A stretch of DNA of 64,000 nucleotides from Saccharothrix violaceirubra (GTDB lineage Bacteria > Actinomycetota > Actinomycetes > Mycobacteriales > Pseudonocardiaceae), in assembly GCF_014203755.1 (NCBI RefSeq), contig NZ_JACHJS010000001.1, forward strand, positions 4,154,001-4,218,000. Reading direction: 5' to 3'. The notes beneath the pieces were generated by a model, which saw only the letters and a program-made list of their open reading frames with translations, ran no database searches and was not told the origin of the DNA. Both the position numbers and the translations under genes were made by a program. Positions within the stretch are counted from its first letter, which is position 1. Each line of letters starts with the position of its first letter. Positions 23,928-32,883 of this stretch are shown here, piece after piece.

Positions 23928-26090
23928 GTGGTGCGACCGAAGTCTGTCACCGACCGTGACGTCCGACTCAAGCGATTGGAGAGGCAGCTCCCGGAGTCGA
24001 CCTTTCCGGCGACAGTGCGAAGGCTCCCGGTCGCCATGCTCGTGGCCCTGCTCGTGGTCGCCGCCGCCACCGCGCTGTTCCTGGGCGGCCGGAACGACCC
24101 GCAGGTACCGACCGCCTTCCTCGACGCGCAGCGTGACACAGCGGAGTCCGCGGCCCGGTCGGTCGGCGCCACGGCCTCGCAGGCGCTCGCCGACCTGCGC
24201 ACCGCCGCCGCGAACCCGCCCGGCGACCCGGCGGCGCTCCTGGACAAGGCCGCCCGTGCCCGCACGTGGCTCGGCCTCACCCTGTTCACCGACTCCGGGC
24301 GCACCGCCGCCGCCACGCGCGGCAAGGCCGTCCCGGCCACCGCGCTCCCGTCGGTGACGACCGGGGGCTCCGTGGTCGCATTGGTGGCCGAGGACGGCGA
24401 GCCGCAACTGCTCGCGGTCACCCCGCTCGACGGCGGACGCGTCCTCGCCGCCACGACCGCGATCCGCCTGCCCCAGCCCGTCGCCGACGACACGCTCGGG
24501 CAGCGGTTCGTGCTCACCACGCTGTCCGGGCGGATCGCCGGGTCGGCCGGGCAGCAGGCCCAGCTCGACGCCGCGGTCGCCGCCCTGGCCACACGGGCGG
24601 GCCGCAACGCCGCCGGCGGACCGGGCGTGCTGCTGGGCACCCCCGACGGCGACCGGACACCGACGCTCGCGTTCGCCCGCGTCACGCCCTCGGCCGCGCC
24701 CGCCGGGCTCGACCTGGCCGTGGTCGTCGTCGCGACCGGCACGCCGTACGACGGCGACGAGGGCTCCGGGCTGGTGCCCGCCGCCCTGCTGGCCCTGCTG
24801 GCGATCGTCGGGTTCCTGGTCGTGCGCGGCGTGGTGACCGGCCCGATCCGGGCGGCACGGCGCGACCTGCTCCGGGTCGCCGCCGGCGACCTCGCCACCG
24901 AGCCCGGCCGGTACCGCACGGACGACGTGCACCGGGTGGTCGCCGCCGCGCGCGAGTGCCGTGACCTGATCGCCGGCCGTCCCGATGCCAAGCCCCCACG
25001 GGGGCGCAAGGTGTCCGCCCGTGCTGTCACGATCGCGCTCGCCGCGACGCTGTTCGCATGGTCAGCCGGGATGCTCGTGCAGTTCCGGTCGGACGAGGTG
25101 CGGATCCCGGATTCGGTGACCGCCGCCGTGCGCTCCCAGACCGGCATGGCGACCGAGACCCTGCGGCGCAGCCTCAACGACAGCCTCTCCGACCTCCGGG
25201 ACGTCGTCACCACCAAGGACACGGCGGCGCTGAACCGCGCGCTGCGCGACCTGAACGCGGCCCAGCCCCGCTACCGCAGCGTCTACCTGGTCGACAAGGC
25301 GGGCAAGGCCATCGCGACGGACGGGCGCGACCCGTTGCGCGACACCGAGACACCCGCGACCGAACCCCGGCTCCGCCAGCAGAACCAGGACGGCCGGGTG
25401 CCGGTGATCTTCGCCGAGGTGCCGCTGCCCGACGGCGCGGGCTCCGCGATCGCCGAGCTGGACCTCGACCACCTCCAGGCCCTGCTGGGCCGCGTGCCCG
25501 GCCACGCCCGCCTGGTCGACGGCGACCTGCGCACGATCGGCTCCACCGACGGGTACGTGGCGTTCGCGCAGGTCACGGAGGCGCACCTGCGCGAAGGCGT
25601 GGCCAAGGCGAAGGCGGGCGAACTCGTCGGCGCCACGCACTCGACGCCGGGCGGGCAGGTGATCGTCGCGTCCGCGGCCGTGTCCGGCGGCGAGGCCGGC
25701 GACCTGGGCTGGGCCGTGGTGACCGAACGCCCCGGCGCCGAACTCGCCCTGCCGCTCAACGAGACCCGCAAGCACGCCCAGCTCGCCGCGCTCCTCGTCG
25801 CCCTGATCGCGTTGTTCGGCCACGGCTGGCTGCTGTTCACGGTGCTGCTGCCGCTGCACCGCCTGGCGCGGTCGGCCGATGCCGTGGTCGACGGCGACGT
25901 GACGTCCGTGATCTACCCGCAGCGGCACGACGAGGTCGGCACCATGGCGTCCTGCCTGGAGATCTGCCGCCAGGCCGTCGTGCACGGACCGGGCCGGCTC
26001 GGGGCCGTCCGCCGGCCCCGGGGCGCCGCGACGGACCAGACCGTGCTCATGGGCAGGATCGAGGAGCCGGTGCGACGGGGGTCCTCGTGA
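23928..26090 (+). CDS. Large membrane protein with duplicated TM-sensor-TM-HAMP architecture
   Basis: This 720-residue protein is built of two similar halves. In the first, a TM segment at about 34-53 is followed by an extracytoplasmic Cache-like domain (TWLGLTLFTDSGRTA), a TM segment near 281-303 and a HAMP-like helix pair (GPIRAARRDLLRVAAGDLAT). In the second, a TM segment near 365-384 is followed by another sensor domain (YRSVYLVDKAGKAIATDGRD), a TM segment near 625-650 and a HAMP (LHRLARSADAVVDGDV). No kinase, cyclase or methyl-accepting domain follows. The stop overlaps the GTG of pgsB, so it is the first gene of the polymer operon, where CapA might be expected. GTG 23928 or 23931 is the start. 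Confidence 0.75.
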   Translation: MVRPKSVTDRDVRLKRLERQLPESTFPATVRRLPVAMLVALLVVAAATALFLGGRNDPQVPTAFLDAQRDTAESAARSVGATASQALADLRTAAANPPGDPAALLDKAARARTWLGLTLFTDSGRTAAATRGKAVPATALPSVTTGGSVVALVAEDGEPQLLAVTPLDGGRVLAATTAIRLPQPVADDTLGQRFVLTTLSGRIAGSAGQQAQLDAAVAALATRAGRNAAGGPGVLLGTPDGDRTPTLAFARVTPSAAPAGLDLAVVVVATGTPYDGDEGSGLVPAALLALLAIVGFLVVRGVVTGPIRAARRDLLRVAAGDLATEPGRYRTDDVHRVVAAARECRDLIAGRPDAKPPRGRKVSARAVTIALAATLFAWSAGMLVQFRSDEVRIPDSVTAAVRSQTGMATETLRRSLNDSLSDLRDVVTTKDTAALNRALRDLNAAQPRYRSVYLVDKAGKAIATDGRDPLRDTETPATEPRLRQQNQDGRVPVIFAEVPLPDGAGSAIAELDLDHLQALLGRVPGHARLVDGDLRTIGSTDGYVAFAQVTEAHLREGVAKAKAGELVGATHSTPGGQVIVASAAVSGGEAGDLGWAVVTERPGAELALPLNETRKHAQLAALLVALIALFGHGWLLFTVLLPLHRLARSADAVVDGDVTSVIYPQRHDEVGTMASCLEICRQAVVHGPGRLGAVRRPRGAATDQTVLMGRIEEPVRRGSS

Positions 26091-28696
26091 CCTACCTGTA
26101 CGTCGTCTACCTGGTCATGGTCGGCGGACTGCTCATGGCCGGGATCGCCGAGCAGCGGCGGCACCTCGCGCACCTGCACGCCATCGAGCACCGGGTGCTG
26201 GTCAACGGCATCCGCGGCAAGAGTTCGATCACGCGGCTGTGCGCGGGGGCGCTGCGCGGCGGCGGTCTGGTCACCACGGCCAAGACCACCGGCACGGCGG
26301 CCCGGTTCATCCACCCCGACGGCACCGAGGAACCGGTCTACCGCAAGTTCGGCGTGGCGAACGTGGTCGAGCAGATCGGCATCGTCCGCCGGGCCGCCGC
26401 CTACCGGTCGGACGTGCTGGTCATCGAGTGCATGGCGGTCATGCCCGACCTCCAGGAGATCAACCAGAGCAAGCTGATCCAGTCCACGATCGGCGTGCTG
26501 TGCAACGTCCGCGAGGACCACCTCGCCGAGATGGGCCCGACGCTGGACGACGTGGCCCGCTCGTTGAGCCGGTCGATGCCGGTCGGCGGGGTGTGCGTGA
26601 CCGCCGAACGCGACCGCCTGCACATCCTGGAGAAGGAGGCGGCCAAGCGGGACTGCGAGCTGATCGCCGTCGACCCGGAGTCGGTCAGCGACGAGGACAT
26701 GGCCGGGTTCACGTGGGTGACGTTCAAGGAGAACGTCGCGATCGCGTTGAAGGTCGCGGAACTGCTGGGCGTGAACCGGCAGCTGGCGTTGACGGGCATG
26801 TGGTCGGCGCCGCCGGACCCCGGCGTGCTGTCGGTGCAGACGCGCGCGGTGCACGGGAAGACCGTGCGGATGGCCAACGTGTTCGCGGCCAACGACCCCG
26901 AGTCGACGCTGATGAACATCGAGCGCCTGCTGGAGCAGGGCGCGATCGCCCGGCCGTTGCACGTGGTGATCAACTGCCGCCCGGACCGGGTCGAGCGCAA
27001 CCGGCAGATGGGCGAGCTGGTGGCCCGGATCGAGCCGGACCACGTCGTGCTGATCGGCGAGCCGACCCGCAGTGCCCGGTCGACGATCGCCGAGTCGTGG
27101 CAGGACCGCGTGAGCGACCTGGGCGGCAGCCGGGGCCCGGAGGAGCTGGTGGCGGAGATCCTCGCGAAGGTCGAGGACGAGGTCTCCCTGGTGGCGATCG
27201 GCAACATCCACGGCCAGGGCGAAGTCCTGCTGCACGCCCTCGACGAGTTCGAGGAGATCGCCGCGGACCAGGCCCCCCGCCGGACGACCGTGCCGGACGA
27301 CCACCGGCCCGCACCGGACCGCGACCACGCCCGCCTCCCGGCCCACGACCCGCGCCGCCCGGCGGCACCCGACCACGGCCGCTCGCGCGCACACGACCTA
27401 CGGCACCCCGCCGCCCCCGACCGGACCAGGCCTGCCGGACCCGACCACGGCCCCATCCGCGCGGACACGTCGGCCCGCGACCTACCGCACCCGACGGCGG
27501 CACCCGGCCCCGCCCGAAACCGACCGACCGGCGCCGACGCGTCGGCACCGGGCCGCCTCCCGTCCGGCCCCGGCGCCGAGACCTCGGCACGCGACCTGCC
27601 TCGACCGCCGGCACCGGGCCACAGCCGATCCCACGCCGACACGTCGGCACGCGACCTGCCCCGTCCCGTCCCGCCGCCGCACGACCGACCCGGCCACGGC
27701 ATGGCGGCCGACGAGGAACACCGCTCCGCCGACCCGGCCCGCCCCCGTCCCGGCAGGTACGACCTCGACCCGCCGACCGAACTGCTGCCGCTCGTACCAA
27801 GGGACGCGGCAGACGCACCGGCCCCGCGGCCCTACCGTCCCCGCCGTCTCGTCGACGACCGCGCACACGACGCCGCCCCGGCCCGACCTCAGGCTCCCGC
27901 CGAGGCACCGGCCCGACGCCCGGACGACCGCCCTCGACCGGGGACCTACCAACCCCGACGTCTGGCGGACGAGCCCGGCAGCGGCCGGCCCGCACCGGAT
28001 CCCCACGACCCCGGAACCGGTCGGCGCCGTGCACCCGAACCACCCGGTCACGAGCCACGCGAAGCCACCGGCGGACCGACACGAACCGGTCGCCTACACC
28101 GCCCCGACGCGGAATCGCGCCCCGACGAACCACCGTCCCGCCGATCACGACCGGCTGCCCCGCCCGACCGCCACCCGGCACCCACGCACACCGACCGACC
28201 GCACCCCGGACAACCGCGGCACACCGACCGGTCGCATCCCGGGCGACCGCGGCAGTCGGACCGCACACCGCAGGACGACCCGCGCGGGGCCGCCCGCCCG
28301 GCAGTCCCGCCGGAACACCGACCTGGGCACCGCCACCCCGACGACCCGGCACGGCAGAACTCCGACGGCGCACCCCGCCCCGACCGACCGGGGCCACCGC
28401 GTCGGCCCGAGCACGGGTCGACCCGACGCCACGGCGGACATCCGGGTGGACCCCAGGGCGGCCATCCGGGCGGCCCGCCACCCGACCGCCGAACCGGGCC
28501 CCGCCCCGAGCAGCGGCCGACCGGCGACCGCCCTCGCCCCGACCGCCAGGACCAGGGCCCGGTCGACCTCCACGGCGCCCACCGGCAGAACGCACCACGA
28601 CGCGAACACGCCCCCGGCCCGACCGGCGAATGGCCGGCACCGGACCGACGCGACCCACCCGACCGCCCCCACGACCGGACACGGACGAACCCATGA
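26087..28696 (+). CDS. pgsB: Poly-gamma-glutamate synthase subunit PgsB/CapB with long disordered C-terminal tail
   Basis: CapB/PgsB is the Mur-ligase-like ATP-dependent amide ligase that polymerises glutamate at the membrane. The first ~397 residues match: an N-terminal TM segment, the P-loop NGIRGKSSITRLCAGAL, TAKTTGTAARFIHPDG and LCNVREDHLAEMGPTLDDVA. The family normally ends near residue 400. Here about 470 further residues follow, rich in Pro, Arg, Asp, His and Thr, with recurrent DTSARDLP and YRPRRL-type motifs and no predicted fold. The GTG start overlaps the previous stop (GTGA), and the end overlaps pgsC (ATGA). The tail could organise export or bind the polyanion, which is inference. 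Confidence 0.85.
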   Translation: MTYLYVVYLVMVGGLLMAGIAEQRRHLAHLHAIEHRVLVNGIRGKSSITRLCAGALRGGGLVTTAKTTGTAARFIHPDGTEEPVYRKFGVANVVEQIGIVRRAAAYRSDVLVIECMAVMPDLQEINQSKLIQSTIGVLCNVREDHLAEMGPTLDDVARSLSRSMPVGGVCVTAERDRLHILEKEAAKRDCELIAVDPESVSDEDMAGFTWVTFKENVAIALKVAELLGVNRQLALTGMWSAPPDPGVLSVQTRAVHGKTVRMANVFAANDPESTLMNIERLLEQGAIARPLHVVINCRPDRVERNRQMGELVARIEPDHVVLIGEPTRSARSTIAESWQDRVSDLGGSRGPEELVAEILAKVEDEVSLVAIGNIHGQGEVLLHALDEFEEIAADQAPRRTTVPDDHRPAPDRDHARLPAHDPRRPAAPDHGRSRAHDLRHPAAPDRTRPAGPDHGPIRADTSARDLPHPTAAPGPARNRPTGADASAPGRLPSGPGAETSARDLPRPPAPGHSRSHADTSARDLPRPVPPPHDRPGHGMAADEEHRSADPARPRPGRYDLDPPTELLPLVPRDAADAPAPRPYRPRRLVDDRAHDAAPARPQAPAEAPARRPDDRPRPGTYQPRRLADEPGSGRPAPDPHDPGTGRRRAPEPPGHEPREATGGPTRTGRLHRPDAESRPDEPPSRRSRPAAPPDRHPAPTHTDRPHPGQPRHTDRSHPGRPRQSDRTPQDDPRGAARPAVPPEHRPGHRHPDDPARQNSDGAPRPDRPGPPRRPEHGSTRRHGGHPGGPQGGHPGGPPPDRRTGPRPEQRPTGDRPRPDRQDQGPVDLHGAHRQNAPRREHAPGPTGEWPAPDRRDPPDRPHDRTRTNP

Positions 28697-29178
28697 CCGA
28701 CGGCACGACCCTCCTGCCCGAGGTGGCGACCCTCGGCCTGGCCATCGGCCTGGTCTTCTCGCTCGGCTGCTACCTCACCACCAACCTGTCCCCCGGCGGC
28801 ATGATCACGCCCGGTTGGCTGGCGCTGACCCTGGTCGAGGACTACCGGCGGGCGCTGCTCGTCGTGGTCATGAGCGGCGTGACGTTCGGGGTGGTCAAGC
28901 TGCTCCAGCGGTTCGTGATCCTCTACGGCAAGCGGCTGTTCGCGGCGGTGGTGCTCAGCGGCGTGCTGTTGCAGGTCACGCTGTTCATGCTGCTCCAGAA
29001 CGGTTTCCCGCTGCTCTTCCCCCACCAGACACTGGGTTTCGTCGTGCCCGGCCTGATCGCCTACCAGCTCGTCCGCCAGCCTCCGGTCGTCACGATCGTG
29101 GCGACGAGCACGGTCAGCGCGGCCGGTTACGGTGTCCTGGCCAGCGGTATCCTCTCCGGACTGCTGCCGACCGTCTGA
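28693..29178 (+). CDS. pgsC: Poly-gamma-glutamate biosynthesis protein PgsC/CapC
   Basis: This 161-residue integral membrane protein has four to five TM segments, close to the ~150 residues usual for CapC. NLSPGGMITPGWLALTL matches the conserved Pro-Gly loop of the family, and FVVPGLIAYQL closes it. CapC pairs with CapB in the membrane synthase. The ATG overlaps the stop of pgsB by four bases. The NlpC/P60 gene follows 22 bp later, so the set reads as one operon. No CapA/PgsA-type metallophosphoesterase-like subunit is present. Confidence 0.9.
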   Translation: MTDGTTLLPEVATLGLAIGLVFSLGCYLTTNLSPGGMITPGWLALTLVEDYRRALLVVVMSGVTFGVVKLLQRFVILYGKRLFAAVVLSGVLLQVTLFMLLQNGFPLLFPHQTLGFVVPGLIAYQLVRQPPVVTIVATSTVSAAGYGVLASGILSGLLPTV

Positions 29179-29200
29179 ACAGGACCCGGAAGAGGTGGGA

Positions 29201-30193
29201 ATGGCACGCAGGCGTGCACTCTGGGTCGTGGTCGTCGCGGTCGCGATCCTGGCAGCAGGTCTCACGGTCTGGCTGTCCCGCGACGACCCCGCCCACATCG
29301 CCGTCGACGTGCCCGACCCCGCCGCCCTGTCCTACGACCGCGCCGACAATCCGCCGAGGACGATCGTGCGCGACGGAACCGGCGCCGTGGTCGCGGTGCT
29401 CACCGACGACGCACGCACCGCGGTGGTCAACGGACCACGCCGCACGTTCAGCGAACCGAAGTCGACCTCGGCCACGGTCGACACCTCGGCATGGGTACGC
29501 CTACTGCCCCGACCTTGGCGGGCCGGCGCGGAAACCGACGAGTGGTTCCGCGAGTGGTTCACCCCCACCCGCACCGACACCCGCCCGGACGTCCTGGCCA
29601 CCGCCATGGAGTACGTGATCGACGCCCCGGAGGAAAAGGACGCGGCAGGCGTCCGATTCCGCGGCGACGCGTCGTTCGGCCCGGTGAAGCCGTCGGGCAG
29701 CGGACGCCAGGAACAGTCGGACTTCTACGACTACCTGGGCATCGACTGGAAGTTCCCCGACGCCCCCGACGGCGAGCCCGAAACCGGCCGCTACGGCTCG
29801 GTCGACTGCTCGGGCTACGTGCGCCTGATCTTCGGCTACCGACTCGGCCTGCCACTGCTCGGCTCGAACGAGGAGGGCGACGGCCTCCCCCGCCGGGCCT
29901 ACGCGATCGCCGACGTCGGCCCCGGCGTGGAACTGGTCCCCGACGGAGGCACCCGCGCCACCGACTACGGCGCCCTGCAACCCGGCGACCTGGTGTTCTT
30001 CGAGGTCGAGGACGACCCCGACACCCTCGACCACGTAGGCGTATACCTGGGCGTGGACGACGGCGGCCACCACCGCTTCGTCTCGAGCCGGGAACGGATC
30101 AACGGCCCGACGATGGGCGACGTGGGCGGCGCCTCGCTCCTGGACGGCGGCGGCTTCTACTCGACCGCCTGGCGCTCGGCCCGCAGACTCTGA
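29201..30193 (+). CDS. Membrane-anchored NlpC/P60-type cysteine hydrolase of the polymer operon
   Basis: This 330-residue protein has an N-terminal TM or signal anchor (ALWVVVVAVAILAAGLTVWL). The C-terminal part has the NlpC/P60 signature: catalytic Cys in SVDCSGYVRLIFGY, GDLVFFEV, and His in LDHVGVYLGVDD. The family cuts gamma-D-glutamyl bonds in peptidoglycan. The Bacillus PgdS enzyme, which cuts poly-gamma-glutamate, is also NlpC/P60. Location right after pgsC suggests chain trimming, release or cell-wall attachment of the polymer. ATG 29201 has GAGGTGG upstream. Confidence 0.85.
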   Translation: MARRRALWVVVVAVAILAAGLTVWLSRDDPAHIAVDVPDPAALSYDRADNPPRTIVRDGTGAVVAVLTDDARTAVVNGPRRTFSEPKSTSATVDTSAWVRLLPRPWRAGAETDEWFREWFTPTRTDTRPDVLATAMEYVIDAPEEKDAAGVRFRGDASFGPVKPSGSGRQEQSDFYDYLGIDWKFPDAPDGEPETGRYGSVDCSGYVRLIFGYRLGLPLLGSNEEGDGLPRRAYAIADVGPGVELVPDGGTRATDYGALQPGDLVFFEVEDDPDTLDHVGVYLGVDDGGHHRFVSSRERINGPTMGDVGGASLLDGGGFYSTAWRSARRL

Positions 30194-30251
30194 CACACAC
30201 CCCGAACGACGCCCACCAAGCGCGAACCGCTTCCGCTACCGCCCAAACGCG

Positions 30252-31379
30252 TCAACGAGTGAAGACAACCAGGGCGCTGGGCGTAATGGCCCACAACGAG
30301 TCGTCGGCCATGACCACATCCCCGTAAACACAAGCGCCGAACTCGGGCTTGGGCACATCGCACTCCGAAGGCACCAACGTCGACGCCCCACCGCCCAGGT
30401 CGACCAACTCGATCAACCCCTCGTCGATCAACGCCACCTCGTCCCCGTAGGTGGACAACCCGTCGACGTCCTTCAACGAAGAGGCCTCGGCCCGCGCCGC
30501 CAACCGGGTCTTGGGCAACTCCCGGGCCTCCCCGCTCCGGGGATCGACGACCCACAGGGTGTTCAAGTAGGAGAAGACCACCTTGTCCCCCACCGTCTCC
30601 GGCCCGAGGATCGTCCCGTCCGCCTTGACCTGGAACGGTTTCACCGCCCCGGACGCCGGATCGAGCGTCAACAACCGGTCGTAGACCGGCGGCCCGCTCA
30701 GCGGCGTGGTCTTGACCACCGCCCCGTACCAGACCAACCCACCCGCGACCCCCAGGAGCCGGTAGTCGGTCGTACTGCCCGAAGGCACCGTCACCCCGGG
30801 ATTGGAGAGCGTGAACGTCCGCACCGGCGTCCCGTCCGCCTTGTCCAACTCGTACACGGTCTCCCCCACCGCGACGTAGGCCGCCTTGCCGTCACGCGTG
30901 GACACCGGCTTCCCCGGCTTGGCACCGTCCTTGGCGGCCGGCAGCTGCCGGTAGACCGCCACCTCGTGGGTGGCCCGGTCGATCCCGTGCAGGTTGCCCG
31001 CGCCCGTGTCCAGGAACACCGCCGACGCCGTCACCGCGATGGCGTTCACGTTGTCCGCGGCGGCCAACGAGTTCTTGGACTTGGTGACGGTCTCCTTCAA
31101 CTCCCGGGTCTCGGCGTCGAACACGAACACCACGGCCGCACCCTTGGCCGTCCCGGACACCCAGATCTCGTCGCCGACCCGATCGCCGAACCCGAACCTC
31201 GCGTCGTCGACCTTGATCTCGGGCTGCCGCTTCCAGGCCGAGGACGCAGCCGAGGACGGCGCGGCCGGCGAAACACCCGACGACGACACAGGCGTACCGA
31301 CCGTGGGCTCGCCGCCACACGCCGAGACACCGAGCAGGACGACCATGGCGAGACCGGCACGACGGGTGGGGACGGACAT
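30252..31379 (-). CDS. Lipoprotein with beta-propeller-like repeats
   Basis: This 375-residue lipoprotein has a signal peptide and lipobox (VVLLGVSACGG), so Cys21 should be lipidated. A Ser/Pro/Ala-rich linker follows. Then come repeated blade-like segments with small-hydrophobic strands and turns (VVFVFDAETRELKETV, VYELDKADGTPVRTFT, LLTLDPASGAVKPF, TLWVVDPRSGEA), as in PQQ/YVTN-type propellers. There is no enzymatic motif. It ends 58 bp from the convergent NlpC/P60 gene and is divergent from narK. Function is unknown. Confidence 0.8.
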   Translation of the reverse strand: MSVPTRRAGLAMVVLLGVSACGGEPTVGTPVSSSGVSPAAPSSAASSAWKRQPEIKVDDARFGFGDRVGDEIWVSGTAKGAAVVFVFDAETRELKETVTKSKNSLAAADNVNAIAVTASAVFLDTGAGNLHGIDRATHEVAVYRQLPAAKDGAKPGKPVSTRDGKAAYVAVGETVYELDKADGTPVRTFTLSNPGVTVPSGSTTDYRLLGVAGGLVWYGAVVKTTPLSGPPVYDRLLTLDPASGAVKPFQVKADGTILGPETVGDKVVFSYLNTLWVVDPRSGEARELPKTRLAARAEASSLKDVDGLSTYGDEVALIDEGLIELVDLGGGASTLVPSECDVPKPEFGACVYGDVVMADDSLWAITPSALVVFTR

Positions 31380-31666
31380 GCGGATGCCTCCGGAGGGTAC
31401 GGGACGACGTGACCCGTATCGGGCACTCGGACCGGCGCGTTAGCCGGATCGGATGAACATCGCACCCCACCGTGATCTTGTGCCCCGGGCCTACAGCCGA
31501 AGGGCCCGATCACAAGGTGACCTGCTGCCCTGTGGTCCGTGACCACCCCGAAGCAGGCTCGGTGAAGCACTCCGCCGTCGCCCGTTCCGGGGAACACCTC
31601 GGGGTGCGACGGTCCTCACCTCGACTGATGCTGGGGACGACCACCCACCGCGTAAGGAAGCCGGCG
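31380..31666. promoter_or_regulatory. Divergent lipoprotein/narK promoter region with inverted repeat
   Basis: This 287-bp region has no supported gene. CTTGTG (31477-31482) and CACAAG (31511-31516), and the overlapping GTGATC (31472-31477) and GATCAC (31508-31513), form inverted repeats about 30 bases apart. They resemble neither a clean FNR nor a clean CRP site. Regulation of the nar operon by oxygen or nitrate would have to act here. Confidence 0.4.
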
Positions 31667-32869
31667 ATGTCCACATCGACGTCCTCAGGCCGCACCCCCA
31701 TGCTGGTACTCGCCACAGTCGGGTTCGCGGTCAACTTCTGGGCCTGGGCCCTGCTCAGCCCACTGGGTCCCCTGTTCAAGGAGGACTTGAAGCTCAGCGC
31801 GTTCCAGCAGGCGCTGCTGGTCGCGGTGCCCGTGGTCGTCGGTTCCGTCGGCCGGATCCCGGTCGGCGCGCTGACCGACCGGTTCGGTGGGCGGGTGATG
31901 TTCCCGCTGGTCTCGGCGGTGACGATCGTCCCGGTGCTGTTTCTGGGCACGATCGGGCACGGCTCGCTCGCGGCCCTGCTGATCGGCGGGTTCTTCCTGG
32001 GTCTGGGCGGCACGGCCTTCGCGGTCGGCGTGCCGTTCGTCAACGCGTGGTTCCCGCCCGAACGCCGGGGTCTGGCCATCGGCGTGTTCGGCGCGGGCAT
32101 GGGCGGCACCGCGATCAGCGCCCTGACCACGGTGAAGCTGGTCGGCAGCTGGGGCATCCAGGCGCCGTTCATGATCACCGCCGGAGCGCTCGCCCTCTAC
32201 GCCGTCGTGGCCGCTCTGACGCTGCGTGACGCGCCGGGCCGGGTCGTGCCGACCGGCTCGGTCGCCCGGCGCCTCGCGGACACCGTGCGCCTGCCCGTCA
32301 CGTGGCAGGCGTCGGCGCTGTACGCGGTGGTCTTCGGCGGGTTCGTCGCGTTCTCCGTCTACCTCCCGGCCTACCTCAAGACCGCCTACGGGCTGGCGCA
32401 GGCCGACGCCGCGAACCGGATGGCCGGGTTCGTCCTGCTCGCCGTGGTGATGCGGCCGATGGGCGGCTGGCTGTCGGACCGGGTCGGACCGGTGCGGGTG
32501 CTGGCCGTGTCCCTGGTCGTGGTCACGCTGGGCGCGCTCGCCCAGGTGTTCACGCCGTCGCTGGCACCAGTAGGCACGATCGCGTTCCTGTCCATGGCCG
32601 CCGCGCTCGGTGCGGGTAGCGGCGCGGTATTCGCCCTGGTGGCGCTGCTGGCGCCGGCGAACAAGGTCGGTTCGGTCACCGGCGTGGTCGGCGCGGCCGG
32701 CGGCCTGGGCGGTTTCGTCCCGCCGCTGCTGATGGGCGCGCTCTACGGCGCGCTGTCGTCCTACGCGCTCGGCCTGGCCGCACTGGTCGTCGTCGCGGTC
32801 TGCTCGTTCGCGTTCACCTCGACGGCGGTGCGCCGCGCGGTGGGCGTCTCCCGGCCCCGAACCCTGTGA
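31667..32869 (+). CDS. narK: NarK-type nitrate/nitrite MFS transporter
   Basis: This 400-residue MFS protein has twelve predicted TM segments. The nitrate signature motif regions are seen in GGFFLGLGGTAFAVGVPFVN (first signature, with the substrate Arg supplied by VGSVGRIPVGALTDRFGGR) and GAGSGAVFALVALLAP (second signature). NarK proteins import nitrate and/or exchange it for nitrite. ATG 31667 has AAGGA nine bases upstream. The TGA overlaps an in-frame GTG of narG's frame, so the two are one operon and supply nitrate to the reductase. Confidence 0.93.
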   Translation: MSTSTSSGRTPMLVLATVGFAVNFWAWALLSPLGPLFKEDLKLSAFQQALLVAVPVVVGSVGRIPVGALTDRFGGRVMFPLVSAVTIVPVLFLGTIGHGSLAALLIGGFFLGLGGTAFAVGVPFVNAWFPPERRGLAIGVFGAGMGGTAISALTTVKLVGSWGIQAPFMITAGALALYAVVAALTLRDAPGRVVPTGSVARRLADTVRLPVTWQASALYAVVFGGFVAFSVYLPAYLKTAYGLAQADAANRMAGFVLLAVVMRPMGGWLSDRVGPVRVLAVSLVVVTLGALAQVFTPSLAPVGTIAFLSMAAALGAGSGAVFALVALLAPANKVGSVTGVVGAAGGLGGFVPPLLMGALYGALSSYALGLAALVVVAVCSFAFTSTAVRRAVGVSRPRTL

Positions 32870-32883
32870 AGGGAGCCCACCCG

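Noticed and set aside
26970..28745. 591-residue open frame opposite the PgsB tail
   Set aside because: It looked tempting because the PgsB tail is low complexity, but the plus frame overlaps pgsC exactly by ATGA. The antisense product is Arg/Gly-rich without domains.
31472..31516. FNR or CRP site upstream of narK
   Set aside because: The inverted repeats are too far apart (about 30 bp) and do not match TTGAT-N4-ATCAA or TGTGA-N6-TCACA, so they are only reported as an inverted repeat.
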